From: an uncultured Xanthomonas sp.
Lineage (GTDB): Bacteria > Pseudomonadota > Gammaproteobacteria > Xanthomonadales > Xanthomonadaceae
DNA: 64,000 bases
Direction of reading: 5' to 3'
Assembly (NCBI GenBank): GCA_943912265.1
Contig: CALTTS010000008.1
Coordinates: 66,355 to 130,354 of the forward strand
Shown here: positions 34,794 through 43,962 of the stretch, piece after piece
Layout of the letters: each line of letters begins with the position of its first letter
Position numbering within the stretch: position 1 is the first letter of the stretch
Notes under the pieces: generated by a model
What the model was told of the DNA's origin: nothing
Seen by the model: the letters and a program-made list of their open reading frames with translations, nothing else
Database searches by the model: none
Program-made: the position numbers and the translations under genes

Positions 34794-35924
34794 ATGGCAT
34801 TCTTCGAAATCGACAATGGTCGGATTGGACGGGTGGAGAAAGTCAGTCTGGCTCAAGCGGCGATGCGCGAGCGGCAGGACCTGCAGGCGATCCTGCGCAA
34901 GCAACTTCCGGAGCTTATTCCGGATTTGTTGGTGATCGCCGAGGAATTCGGTGACTGGGACGATTCCCGCCGCCGCATTGATCTCCTGGCTCTGGACAAA
35001 AAGGCCAACCTGGTAGTGATCGAGCTCAAGCGCGGCGACACGGGCAGCCACATGGAACTGCAAGCGCTGCGTTATGCGGCCATGGTATCCACAATGACGT
35101 TCGAACAGGCAGCGGCCACGTACGAGAGCTTTATTGGGCCGCAGCCGGCATTGCCGGCAAGGCAGCAACTGCTGGATTTCCTCGGCTGGTCCGAGCCGAA
35201 TGAGGACGACTTCGCGCAGGACGTGCGCATCGTGCTGTTTTCGGAGAATTTCTCGCGCGAGTTGAGCAGCTCCATCCTCTGGCTCAACCAGCGCCAGCTT
35301 GACATCAGCTGCTACCGGATCAGCGGTTACCGCCTGGATGCACGGCTGCTGCTGGACTTCCAGCAGATCATTCCTCTGAAAGAAGCTGAGGACTACCAGG
35401 TCAAGCTGCGCAACAAGCAGCAGGAAGCACAGTCGGCGCGGCGCGAGCAGGTCGTTTGGAACGGAGAGCTGTACGCCAACTATGGTGACAACGAATACCG
35501 CTCCTGGGACGATGCGCGCAAGTTCGGCTTCATCAGTGCAGGCGGTGGCGAATGGTTCACCCGTACTTTGCGGCTGCTCGAACCGGGCAAGCGTGTCTGG
35601 GTCAACCGACCGGGTACCGGCTACATCGGCGTGGGCATTGTCGAAGGGGAGCCTGTGGATGCCAAAGACTTCGTGGTGGAAACGGAGCAGGGACCGCGTC
35701 CCTATCTCGAAGTGGGGCATGTGCATCCGCAAATGCGGGCAGCTGCGGAAGATCCTGAGCGCACGGACAAGTTCGTTCCGGTGCGATGGCTCAAAACCGT
35801 AGATGAATCCAGCGCGGTACGCGGGAACGGCTTGTTTGGCAATCAGAACACGGCGGCCAAGCCGGTTTCTCCATCATGGCCGGCCACCGTGGCCCGGCTA
35901 AAACAGGCCTTCGGCGTGGAGTGA
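34794..35924 (+). CDS. Putative nuclease with PD-(D/E)XK-type core (DUF91/NucS-like) and PUA-like C-domain
   Basis: A 376-residue protein. The N-terminal part has 'RRRIDLLALDKKANLVVIELKRGDTG', giving the Asp, Glu-x-Lys spacing of PD-(D/E)XK nucleases and resembling DUF91/NucS endonucleases. The middle is a helical linker. The C-terminal part ('FISAGGGEWFTRTL..LEPGKRVWVNRPGTGYIGVGIV') looks like a PUA/EVE-type nucleic-acid-binding barrel. AGAGG lies before ATG 34794. The DNA is visibly less GC-biased than its neighbours, with more A/T at third positions, suggesting horizontal acquisition. A defence or repair role is an inference. Confidence 0.78.
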   Translation: MAFFEIDNGRIGRVEKVSLAQAAMRERQDLQAILRKQLPELIPDLLVIAEEFGDWDDSRRRIDLLALDKKANLVVIELKRGDTGSHMELQALRYAAMVSTMTFEQAAATYESFIGPQPALPARQQLLDFLGWSEPNEDDFAQDVRIVLFSENFSRELSSSILWLNQRQLDISCYRISGYRLDARLLLDFQQIIPLKEAEDYQVKLRNKQQEAQSARREQVVWNGELYANYGDNEYRSWDDARKFGFISAGGGEWFTRTLRLLEPGKRVWVNRPGTGYIGVGIVEGEPVDAKDFVVETEQGPRPYLEVGHVHPQMRAAAEDPERTDKFVPVRWLKTVDESSAVRGNGLFGNQNTAAKPVSPSWPATVARLKQAFGVE

Positions 35925-36095
35925 CGTGCCCGGCCGGTGTCGTTCCGGGGAAATGTCGTCATCCGTCACCGATGCATCCGTTTGGTCTCGCAGGATGATC
36001 GGAGGCGTACGCCTTTACGAGACTTGCTGGACAAGCCTTGTCCACGCCTGCGGCCCCGATGATCCGGTGCCCACGTCAATCCACGGTTTGGCGGA

Positions 36096-37763
36096 TCAGC
36101 CGAGTATCCCGGGCAGGTCCAGTCCTTTTTCCTTTGCGCAGTCGATGGCGATCTCGTAACCGGCATCGGCATGGCGCATCACCCCGGTGGCCGGGTCGTT
36201 CCACAGCACGCGGCCGATGCGCTTGTCGGCGGCCTGGCTGCCGTCGCAGACGATGACCATGCCCGAGTGCTGGGAGAAGCCCATGCCGACGCCGCCGCCA
36301 TGGTGCAGCGACACCCAGGTGGCGCCGGAGGCGGTATTGAGCAGGGCGTTGAGCAGCGGCCAGTCCGACACCGCGTCCGAGCCGTCGCGCATGGCCTCGG
36401 TCTCGCGGTTGGGCGAGGCCACGCTGCCGCTGTCCAGATGATCGCGGCCGATCACCACCGGCGCCTTCAGCTCGCCGTTGCGCACCATTTCGTTGAAGGC
36501 CAGGCCGAGGCGGTCGCGATCGCCCAGGCCGACCCAGCAGATGCGCGCCGGCAGCCCCTGGAAATGGATCTTCTCGCGCGCCATGTCCAGCCAGCGGTGC
36601 AGGTGCGGGTTGTCGGGGATCAGTTCCTTGACCTTGGCATCGGTCTTGTAGATGTCCTCCGGGTCGCCGGACAGCGCCGCCCAGCGGAACGGGCCGACGC
36701 CGCGGCAGAACAGCGGGCGGATGTAGGCCGGCACGAAGCCGGGGAAGTCGAAGGCGTTGTCCACGCCTTCCTCCAATGCCATCTGCCGCAGGTTGTTGCC
36801 GTAGTCCACGGTCGGCACGCCGAGCGCGTGGAAGCCGAGCATGGCCTTGACGTGCACGGCCATCGAGGCGCGGGCGGCGCGCTCGACCGCCTTGGGCTCG
36901 CTGGCGCGCTTTTCTTCCCACTGCTCCACGCTCCAGCCGATCGGCAGGTAGCCGTTGACCGGGTCGTGGGCGGAGGTCTGGTCGGTGAGCAGGTCCGGCT
37001 TGACGCCGCGGCGCAGCAGCTCGGGCAGGATCTGCGCGACGTTGCCGAGCAGGCCCACCGAGCGCGGCGTGCCCGCCCTGCAGGATTCGTCGATCAGGCG
37101 CAGCGCCTCGTCGAGGTCGTCGGTCCAGGTGTCCAGGTAGCCGGTGCGCAGGCGCATGTCGATGGACGACTTGCGGCATTCCACCGCCAGGCACGAGGCA
37201 CCGGCCATCACCGCGGCCAGCGGCTGCGCGCCGCCCATGCCGCCCAGCCCGGCGGTGAACACCCACTTGCCGGACAGGTCGCCGCCGAAGTGCTGGCGGC
37301 CCATCTCCACGAAGGTCTCGTAGGTGCCCTGGACGATGCCCTGCGCGCCGATGTAGATCCAGCTGCCGGCGGTCATCTGCCCGTACATCGCCAGGCCTTT
37401 GCGATCGAGCTCGTTGAAGTGGTCCCAACTGGCCCAGCGCGGTACCAGGTTGGAGTTGGCGATCAGCACGCGCGGGGCGTCGGCGTGGGTGCGGAACACG
37501 CCGACCGGCTTGCCGGACTGCACCAGCAGGGTCTGGTCGTCCTCCAGCCGCTTGAGCGTCTCCACGATGGTGTCGAAGGACTCCCAGTCGCGCGCGGCGC
37601 GGCCGATGCCGCCGTACACCACCAGTTCCTGCGGGCGCTCGGCCACGTCCGGGTCGAGGTTGTTCATCAGCATGCGCAGCGGCGCCTCGGTCAGCCAGCT
37701 CCGGGCGTTGAGCGTGGCGCCGGTGGGGGCGTGGATGACGCGGTTCGGGTCCAGGCGGGTCAT
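36096..37763 (-). CDS. hutU: Urocanate hydratase
   Basis: A 555-residue NAD-dependent enzyme that converts urocanate to imidazolonepropionate, the second step of histidine degradation. Hallmarks are 'NSNLVPRWASWDHFNELDRKGLAMYGQMTAGSW', 'GKWVFTAGLGGMGGAQPLA' (NAD loop) and 'PAYIRPLFCRGVGPFRW' with the active-site Cys. 'WVSLHHGGGVGMGFSQHSGMVIVCDGS' is also typical. ATG 37763 gives full family length. It is the last gene of the minus-strand run hutI-hutH-hutG-hutU. Confidence 0.98.
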   Translation of the reverse strand: MTRLDPNRVIHAPTGATLNARSWLTEAPLRMLMNNLDPDVAERPQELVVYGGIGRAARDWESFDTIVETLKRLEDDQTLLVQSGKPVGVFRTHADAPRVLIANSNLVPRWASWDHFNELDRKGLAMYGQMTAGSWIYIGAQGIVQGTYETFVEMGRQHFGGDLSGKWVFTAGLGGMGGAQPLAAVMAGASCLAVECRKSSIDMRLRTGYLDTWTDDLDEALRLIDESCRAGTPRSVGLLGNVAQILPELLRRGVKPDLLTDQTSAHDPVNGYLPIGWSVEQWEEKRASEPKAVERAARASMAVHVKAMLGFHALGVPTVDYGNNLRQMALEEGVDNAFDFPGFVPAYIRPLFCRGVGPFRWAALSGDPEDIYKTDAKVKELIPDNPHLHRWLDMAREKIHFQGLPARICWVGLGDRDRLGLAFNEMVRNGELKAPVVIGRDHLDSGSVASPNRETEAMRDGSDAVSDWPLLNALLNTASGATWVSLHHGGGVGMGFSQHSGMVIVCDGSQAADKRIGRVLWNDPATGVMRHADAGYEIAIDCAKEKGLDLPGILG

Positions 37764-37860
37764 GCGGGGGTCCTCTCGGGATGGTCCGCACGCAAGGGTG
37801 CGGGGCGTTGCGAAGGCAAGGGCGTATCGGTGCCTCGGCGACCTGCGGGCCGGGCCCGGG

Positions 37861-38718
37861 TCATGCGGTTCGGCGCGGCGGCGGCGACGCGGCCGCCGCG
37901 TCGCGGGCGAAGTCGAGGCAAGCGCCGAGCACCTGCTGCAGGGTGGCGCGCAGCGCGGCGGCGCGCTCCGGGCGCCAGGGCGAGGGCCAGTTGTCCTCGT
38001 CCACGTGCTCCGATTCGTCCATGTAGCCGCGGCAGGCCAGCTCCATCTGGATCGAGTGCACACCGTGGGCCGGATCGGCATGGTGGCGGGTGATCCAGCC
38101 GCCCTTGAAGCGGCCGTTGCGCACGGTGGAACGGCCACTGTCGCGGCAGGTGCGTTCCACCGCCTCGGCCAGTGCCATGGCGCAGCTGGCGCCGGCGTTG
38201 GTGCCGATGTTGAATTGCGGCAGCTCGCCGTCGAACAGGTGCGGGATGCGCGAGCGGATCGAATGCGCGTCGTAGACCACGACGGCGGGGTGGCGTGCGC
38301 GCAGGCGCGCGATCTCGCCGGCCAGCACGTCGTGGTACGGGGCGAACCAGGTGGCGCGGCGGTGCGCGATCTCGGCCGCGTCCGGTTCTTCGCCGGGCAG
38401 GTACAGCGGCTCGTCGTCGAAGGTGGCCAGCGGGCACAGGCCGGTGGTGTTCTGCCCCGGATAGAGCGAGGCGCCGCTGGGGTCGCGGTTGACGTCGATC
38501 ACCGAGCGCGAGATCGCGGTGCGCAAGGTGGTCGCGCCCAGCTCGCGGGCGAAGTCGTAGAGCAGGTGTACCCACCAGTCGGCATCGCGGCGCGCCAGCC
38601 ACTGCGAGGCGAAGCGCTCGCCGAGGTCGTCGGGCAGGTCGGTGCCGGTATGCGGGAAGCTGACGATCAGCGGCGCGTCGCCGCGGTGGATTTCCAGCCA
38701 GTCGGGGATGGGAGTCAT
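37861..38718 (-). CDS. hutG: N-formylglutamate deformylase
   Basis: A 285-residue FGase-family enzyme that hydrolyses N-formyl-L-glutamate to glutamate and formate, the last step of the five-step Hut route. Motifs are 'PLIVSFPHTGTDLP' and 'VIDVNRDPSGASLYPGQNTTGLCP'. 'VYDAHSIRSRIPHLFDGELPQFNIGTN' carries the metal ligand His. TTGGAG before ATG 38718 sets the start. It pairs functionally with HutF, which makes its substrate. A palindromic repeat separates it from hutH. Confidence 0.95.
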   Translation of the reverse strand: MTPIPDWLEIHRGDAPLIVSFPHTGTDLPDDLGERFASQWLARRDADWWVHLLYDFARELGATTLRTAISRSVIDVNRDPSGASLYPGQNTTGLCPLATFDDEPLYLPGEEPDAAEIAHRRATWFAPYHDVLAGEIARLRARHPAVVVYDAHSIRSRIPHLFDGELPQFNIGTNAGASCAMALAEAVERTCRDSGRSTVRNGRFKGGWITRHHADPAHGVHSIQMELACRGYMDESEHVDEDNWPSPWRPERAAALRATLQQVLGACLDFARDAAAASPPPRRTA

Positions 38719-38741
38719 GCGGATCTCCAAGATGTTTCCAT

Positions 38742-38856
38742 CGTCGTCCCCGCGCAGGCGGGGACCCAGCGACTTGCACGCGATCTGGACGAAAGGCACC
38801 GGGTGGGGCAGCCATTCGGCTGCCGAAAAGCGCTTCCCACCTGCGCGGGAACGACG
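38742..38856. repeat. Palindromic intergenic repeat within the hut operon
   Basis: Arms 38742-38762 and 38836-38856 match as an inverted repeat at 19 of 21 positions. They carry the core CCCGCGCAGG, typical of dispersed xanthomonad palindromic repeats. Flanking TTTCCATC (38735-38742) and its complement further right extend the symmetry. A perfect internal hairpin (38807-38813 with 38818-38824, loop ATTC) lies near the middle. The whole element fills the hutH-hutG gap. Confidence 0.8.
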
Positions 38857-38881
38857 GATCGTGTATGCCCGATGGAAAGCC

Positions 38882-40423
38882 TCACAGCCCATCCTCCAAA
38901 CCCGGCAATCCGATCCCCACGCTGCGCGCCAGTTCGCCCGATCGCACCAGCTGCGTCGCCGCCAGCAGGTCCGGATGGAAGTAGCGGTCGTCCTGCAACG
39001 TGGGCACCTTCTCGCGCAGCAGCGCCCGCGCCGCTTCCAGCGCGGCGCTGGATTTCAGTGGCGCATGGAAATCACAGCCTTGCCCGGCCGCCAGCAGTTC
39101 GATGCCGACCACGCTGGCGGCGTTCTCCGCCATCGCCAGCAACCGCCGAGCACCGTGCGCGGCCATCGACACGTGGTCTTCCTGGTTGGCCGAGGTGGGG
39201 ATGGAATCGACGCTGGCCGGGTAGGCGCGCTGCTTGTTCTCCGACACCAGCGCCGCGGCGGTGACCTGCGGGATCATGAAACCGGAGTTCAGCCCCGGCT
39301 TCGGGGTGAGGAAGGCCGGCAGCCCGGACAGCGCCGGGTCCACCAGCATGGCGATGCGGCGCTCGCTGATCGAGCCGATCTCGCACACCGCCATCGCCAG
39401 CATGTCGGCGGCGAAGGCCACCGGCTCGGCGTGGAAGTTGCCGCCGGACAGCGCCTCGCCGGTATCGCTGAACACCAGCGGGTTGTCGGACACGCCGTTG
39501 GCCTCGGTGGCCAGCGTGCGCGCGGCGGCGCGGATCACGTCCAGCGCCGCGCCCATCACCTGCGGCTGGCAGCGCAGGCAGTACGGGTCCTGCACGCGCA
39601 CGTCGCCCTCGCGGTGCGATTCGCGGATCGCCGAGCCGGCCATCAGCATGCGCAGCGCATCGGCCACGACGATCTGCCCGGGCTGGCCGCGCAGTGCGTG
39701 GATGCGCGCGTCGAACGGAGTGTCCGATCCCTTGGCCGCCTCGGTGGACAGCGCGCCGGCCACCAGCGCGGCGGCGAACACGTCCTCGATGGCGAACAGT
39801 CCGGCCAATGCATTGGCGGTGGAGAACTGGGTGCCGTTGAGCAGCGCCAGCCCCTCCTTGGCACCGAGTTCGAGCGGCTCCAGCCCGGCGCGCGCCAATG
39901 CGTCGGCCGCCGGCAGGCGCTGCCCGTGCAGGAATGCCTCGCCGACGCCGATCATCGCCGCGGCCATGTGCGCCAGCGGTGCCAGGTCGCCGGAGGCGCC
40001 GACCGAGCCCTGCGCCGGCACCACCGGCACCACGTCGCGCTGGAGCATGGCCTCGAGCAGGTCTAGCGTGGCCGGGCGTACCCCGGACGCGCCCTGGGCC
40101 AGGCTGGCCAGCTTCAGCGCCATCATCAGGCGGGCGACTGCGACCGGCATCGGCTCGCCGACGCCGGCTGCGTGCGAGAGCACGATGTTGCGCTGCAGGG
40201 TGGCCAGGTCGTCGGGCTCGATGCGCACGCTGGCGAGCTTGCCGAAGCCGGTGTTGATGCCGTAGACCGGCTCGCCGCGGGCGACGATCGCCTCCACGGT
40301 CTCGGCACTGCGCGCGATCCCGGCGGCGGCAGCCGGGTCGAGGCGGACGCCGGCACCGGCATGGATGGCGCGCCATTGCGCCAGGGTGACCGCGCCGGGG
40401 CGCAGGACGAGGGACGGACTCAT
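38882..40423 (-). CDS. hutH: Histidine ammonia-lyase
   Basis: A 513-residue enzyme that deaminates histidine to urocanate, the first Hut step. The self-forming MIO cofactor arises from Ala143-Ser144-Gly145 in 'GSVGASGDLAPLAH'. Other signatures are 'VYGINTGFGKLA' and 'QDPYCLRCQPQVMGA'. ATG 40423 is used because the family starts about ten residues before 'VTLAQW'; an upstream in-frame ATG adds no conserved sequence. It follows hutI by 57 bases and is probably cotranscribed with it. Confidence 0.98.
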   Translation of the reverse strand: MSPSLVLRPGAVTLAQWRAIHAGAGVRLDPAAAAGIARSAETVEAIVARGEPVYGINTGFGKLASVRIEPDDLATLQRNIVLSHAAGVGEPMPVAVARLMMALKLASLAQGASGVRPATLDLLEAMLQRDVVPVVPAQGSVGASGDLAPLAHMAAAMIGVGEAFLHGQRLPAADALARAGLEPLELGAKEGLALLNGTQFSTANALAGLFAIEDVFAAALVAGALSTEAAKGSDTPFDARIHALRGQPGQIVVADALRMLMAGSAIRESHREGDVRVQDPYCLRCQPQVMGAALDVIRAAARTLATEANGVSDNPLVFSDTGEALSGGNFHAEPVAFAADMLAMAVCEIGSISERRIAMLVDPALSGLPAFLTPKPGLNSGFMIPQVTAAALVSENKQRAYPASVDSIPTSANQEDHVSMAAHGARRLLAMAENAASVVGIELLAAGQGCDFHAPLKSSAALEAARALLREKVPTLQDDRYFHPDLLAATQLVRSGELARSVGIGLPGLEDGL

Positions 40424-40480
40424 GCGGTTACTCCGGGAAGTCGTGTTGCTGTTGCGAAGGGATGGCACGGCATGGCCGCG

Positions 40481-41701
40481 CTACACATGGCGGCCCTGGT
40501 GGACGCGCGCGTGCAGGGGGTTGAAGCCCATGCGGTAGACGAGATCGGCGGGCGCGTCGATGTCCCAGATCGCCAGGTCGCAGTCCAGCCCGGCGCGCAG
40601 GCGGCCAACGCGATCGAAACGGCCCAGCGCACGCGCGCCCTCGCGGGTGAAGCCGGCGATGCACTCGGCCACGGTCAGGCGGAACAGGGTGGCGCCCATG
40701 TTCATCGCCAGCAGCGGGCTGGTCAGCGGCGAGGTGCCGGGATTGCAGTCGGTGGCCAGCGCCAGCGCCACGCCGGCGTCGCGCAGCGCCTGCACCGGCG
40801 GCAGTTGGGTGTCGCGGGTGAAGTAGAACGCGCCCGGCAGCAGCACGGCGACGGTGCCGGCGGCGGCCATCGCGGCGATGCCGGCCGCGTCCAGGTGCTC
40901 GATGTGGTCGGCCGACAACGCGCCGAAGCCGGCGGCCAGCGCTGCGCCGTGCTGGTTTGTCAGTTGCTCGGCATGGATCTTCAGCGCCAGCCCGTGCCGT
41001 TGCGCGGCCTCGAATACCTGCGCCGCCTGCGCCGGCGAGAAGGCGATGTCCTCGCAGAACACGTCCACCGCCTCGGCCAGCGTCTCCGCCGCGACCGCCG
41101 GGATCATCCGTTCGCAGACCTCGTCGATGTAGTCCTGCGCCTGCCGCCCATCCGGCACCGCGTGCGCGCCGAGGAAGGTCGGCGCCACCGATACCGGGCG
41201 CAGCTCGCCCAGCCGCCGCGCCACGCGCAGTTGCTTGCGCTCGCTGTCCAGGTCCAGCCCGTAGCCGGACTTGATCTCCACCGTGGTCACGCCTTCGGCC
41301 AGCAAGGCATCCATGCGCGGCAGGCTTTGCGCGAGCAGGGCGGCTTCGTCGGCCTCGCGGGTGGCACGCACGGTGGCGACGATGCCGCCGCCGGCGCGGG
41401 CGATGTCGGCATAACTGGCGCCTTCCAGGCGCTGCTCGAACTCGCCGGCGCGGTTGCCTGCGTACACCAGGTGGGTGTGGCAATCGATCAGGCCGGGCGT
41501 GATCCAGCGGCCGCCGCAGTCGACTTCGTCGCGGGCCAGCAGATCCGGCGGGCAGGCTGCGGCCGGGCCGGCCCAGACGATGCGGCCATCGCGGGCCGCC
41601 AGCACGCCGTCACGGACGAGGCCGAGGCCGGCATCGTCGGCCAGCGTGGCGAGGTGGGCGTTGTGCCAGAGCGTGTCGCATTGCATCGTCGGACCAGCCA
41701 T
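40481..41701 (-). CDS. hutI: Imidazolonepropionase
   Basis: A 406-residue amidohydrolase that opens imidazolonepropionate to N-formimidoyl-glutamate. Metal ligands are His in 'DCHTHLVYAGNR', 'KIHAEQLTNQHG' and 'ADHIEHLDAAG', with Asp in 'ALATDCNPGTS'. 'VEIKSGYGLDLDSERKQLRVAR' is a family signature. ATG 41701 or ATG 41686 are both possible; the latter starts 'MQCDTLWHNAHLAT', closer to homologues. It is the first gene of the minus-strand hut run and divergent from hutF. Confidence 0.97.
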   Translation of the reverse strand: MAGPTMQCDTLWHNAHLATLADDAGLGLVRDGVLAARDGRIVWAGPAAACPPDLLARDEVDCGGRWITPGLIDCHTHLVYAGNRAGEFEQRLEGASYADIARAGGGIVATVRATREADEAALLAQSLPRMDALLAEGVTTVEIKSGYGLDLDSERKQLRVARRLGELRPVSVAPTFLGAHAVPDGRQAQDYIDEVCERMIPAVAAETLAEAVDVFCEDIAFSPAQAAQVFEAAQRHGLALKIHAEQLTNQHGAALAAGFGALSADHIEHLDAAGIAAMAAAGTVAVLLPGAFYFTRDTQLPPVQALRDAGVALALATDCNPGTSPLTSPLLAMNMGATLFRLTVAECIAGFTREGARALGRFDRVGRLRAGLDCDLAIWDIDAPADLVYRMGFNPLHARVHQGRHV

Positions 41702-41711
41702 CCGTCGTTAT

Positions 41712-41724
41712 TTGTCTATACAAT
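41712..41724. promoter_or_regulatory. HutC-type operator overlapping the hutF -10 region
   Basis: TTGTCTATACAA (41712-41723) is a near-palindrome matching the TTGTATATACAA type of site bound by HutC. It lies between the divergent hutI and hutF starts. TACAAT (41719-41724), a good -10 hexamer for hutF, overlaps it, so HutC binding would block both directions. GGGAG before ATG 41766 is the hutF ribosome site. Confidence 0.65.
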
Positions 41725-41765
41725 AAACACGTCGATCCGGAAGAGTCCAGCGTCGGGAGAAAAAA

Positions 41766-43124
41766 ATGTCCGAACACGTGTTTTGGTTGGAACAGGCCCT
41801 GCTGCCGCAAGGCTGGCGCAACGGCGTATCGCTGCGGGTGAGCGACGGCCGTATCGCCGCGATCACGCCGGAGGCATTGCCCGAGCCCGGCGCGAGGAAG
41901 CTGGGATGCGTGGTGCCCGGACTGGGCAACCTGCACAGCCACGCCTTCCAGCGCGGCATGGCCGGGCTGGCCGAGGCCGGCCATGCCGGCGGTGACAGTT
42001 TCTGGGGCTGGCGCGAGGTGATGTACCGCTTCCTCGACCGGCTCGGCCCCGACGACGTGGAGGCCATTGCCGCCATGGCCTATGCGGAGATGCTCGAATC
42101 CGGCTTCACCCGCGTCGGCGAATTCCATTACCTGCACCACGCACCGGACGGGCGTCCGTATGCCGACCCGGCCGAACTGGCCGGGCGCATCGCCGCGGCG
42201 GCACAGGCCAGCGGCATCGGCCTGAGCCTGTTGCCGGTGTTCTACGCGCACGCCGGGTTCGGCGGGCAGGCGCCCGAGCCGATGCAGCGGCGCTTCATCC
42301 ATGGTCTCGATGCCTTTGCCGCGCTGATGCAGCGCTGCCGGGACGTGCTGACGGATTTGCCCGATGCGGTGCTCGGCGTGGCGCCGCACAGCCTGCGTGC
42401 GGTGACCCCGGACGAATTGGCCGTGTTGCCGGCACTGGCCGATGGCCCGGTCCACATCCACATCGCCGAGCAGGTGCGCGAAGTCGAGGCCTGCCTGGCG
42501 TGGTCCGGCCAGCGCCCGGTGCAGTGGTTGCTGGCCCATGCGCCGGTGGATGCGCGCTGGTGCCTGGTCCATGCCACCCACGTCGCCACGGGCGAGGCAG
42601 ATGCCATCCGTGCCGCGGGCGCGGTAGTCGGTTTGTGCCCGGTCACCGAAGCCAATCTCGGCGACGGCCTGTTCCCGGCGGCGTCGTTCATCCAGGGCGG
42701 AGGGCGCTTTGGCATCGGCTCGGATTCCAACGTGTTGATCGACGCGGCCGAAGAGCTGCGCCTGCTCGAATACGGCCAGCGGCTGCATCTGCGCAGCCGC
42801 AACGTGCTGGCCATGGCAGACGCAGGCACCGGCCGCAGCCTGTTCGACGGCGCGGTAGCCGGCGGTGCGCAGGCATTGGGCGTGCTGCCCGGCCTGCAAG
42901 CCGGAGCGCCGGCCGATCTGGTCGAACTCGACACCACTCACGTCGCGCTTGCACATCGCGCGGACGACCGCCTGCTCGACGGCTGGCTGTTCGCCGCACG
43001 CGGCGGCGCGGTGCGTTCGGTCTGGCGCGGCGGGCGGCAATGGGTGAAGGAGGGCCGCCATGTCGGGCGCGACGCGCTCCTTGCCCGTTATCGGCAGGTG
43101 CTGGCCCGGCTGCTGGCCGATTGA
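41766..43124 (+). CDS. hutF: Formimidoylglutamate deiminase
   Basis: A 452-residue amidohydrolase that converts N-formimidoyl-glutamate to N-formylglutamate plus ammonia. Metal-binding motifs are 'LGNLHSHAFQRGMAG', 'HIHIAEQVREVEAC', 'CLVHATHV' and 'FGIGSDSNVLIDAAEEL'. 'FWGWREVMYRF' is typical of HutF. Together with HutG it defines the five-step pathway that releases formate. It is divergent from hutI and runs toward hutC, 90 bases downstream. Confidence 0.96.
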   Translation: MSEHVFWLEQALLPQGWRNGVSLRVSDGRIAAITPEALPEPGARKLGCVVPGLGNLHSHAFQRGMAGLAEAGHAGGDSFWGWREVMYRFLDRLGPDDVEAIAAMAYAEMLESGFTRVGEFHYLHHAPDGRPYADPAELAGRIAAAAQASGIGLSLLPVFYAHAGFGGQAPEPMQRRFIHGLDAFAALMQRCRDVLTDLPDAVLGVAPHSLRAVTPDELAVLPALADGPVHIHIAEQVREVEACLAWSGQRPVQWLLAHAPVDARWCLVHATHVATGEADAIRAAGAVVGLCPVTEANLGDGLFPAASFIQGGGRFGIGSDSNVLIDAAEELRLLEYGQRLHLRSRNVLAMADAGTGRSLFDGAVAGGAQALGVLPGLQAGAPADLVELDTTHVALAHRADDRLLDGWLFAARGGAVRSVWRGGRQWVKEGRHVGRDALLARYRQVLARLLAD

Positions 43125-43214
43125 GCCACGCGGGGCTGGCGCTGCACGGGGCAGGCAGGGCAGCATTCACGCCTGCACACATCCTGCGACATGCCGCAGG
43201 GAAAGGAACACCGC

Positions 43215-43943
43215 GTGAGCGCCAAGCCGCCCATGACCCTCAACCAGCGCATCCGTGGCGACATCGAAGGACGGATCCTCAGCGGCGAATGGCCGCCGGG
43301 CCACCGCATCCCGTTCGAGCACGAACTGATGGCGCAATACGGCTGCTCGCGGATGACGGTCAACAAGGTACTGACCACGCTGGCCGAGGCCGGCATGATC
43401 GAGCGCCGCCGCCGCGCCGGTTCGTTCGTCGCACGCCCGCATCCGCACATCGAGCAGGTGGCGCTGGACATCCCCGACATCCCGATGGAAGTGGCCGCGC
43501 GCGGCCATCGCTACGGGTTCCGCCTGCTGTCCCGGCGCCTGCGCAAGCCGCGCCGTGCGCCGTCGGTGGAGCCGGCCTTCGCCTTCGAGGGCCACGTGCT
43601 GTCGATGCGCAGCCTGCATCTGGCCGACGAGCGGCCGTTCGCTTTCGAGGACCGGGTAATCAATCCGGCCGCCGTGCCGGAAGCGCGCGAGGCGGATTTC
43701 AGCGCGCAACCGCCCGGCAGCTGGCTGCTGGAGCACGTGCCGTGGACGCGGGCCGTGCACCGCATCAGCGCCATCGGGCTGGAGCAGGCCGAGGCGGAGT
43801 TGCTGGACGTGGCGGTCGGCACGCCCTGTCTTGTGCTGGAGCGACAGACCTGGCGCGGCGAGCAGCCGGTCACGCTGGTGCGCCAGGTGTTTCTCGGCAA
43901 TTCCTACGATCTGGTTGCGCGGTTCTCGCCGGGCGGGCGCTGA
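43215..43943 (+). CDS. hutC: Histidine utilisation repressor
   Basis: A 242-residue GntR/HutC-family regulator. The winged helix-turn-helix (about 10-75) reads 'RIRGDIEGRILSGEWPPGHRIPFEHELMAQYGCSRMTVNKVLTTLAEAGMIERRRRAGSFV'. The UTRA ligand domain (about 90-235) would bind urocanate, which relieves repression. GTG 43215 is chosen because AAAGGA stands seven bases upstream; ATG 43191 and ATG 43233 are in-frame alternatives. It is probably cotranscribed with hutF and likely acts on the operator between hutI and hutF. Confidence 0.95.
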   Translation: MSAKPPMTLNQRIRGDIEGRILSGEWPPGHRIPFEHELMAQYGCSRMTVNKVLTTLAEAGMIERRRRAGSFVARPHPHIEQVALDIPDIPMEVAARGHRYGFRLLSRRLRKPRRAPSVEPAFAFEGHVLSMRSLHLADERPFAFEDRVINPAAVPEAREADFSAQPPGSWLLEHVPWTRAVHRISAIGLEQAEAELLDVAVGTPCLVLERQTWRGEQPVTLVRQVFLGNSYDLVARFSPGGR

Positions 43944-43962
43944 CGTCCGGCGACCGTCGCCG

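Noticed and set aside
41702..41765. A riboswitch between hutI and hutF
   Set aside because: The gap is only 64 bases and is accounted for by divergent promoters and a HutC-type palindrome; there is no room for an aptamer.
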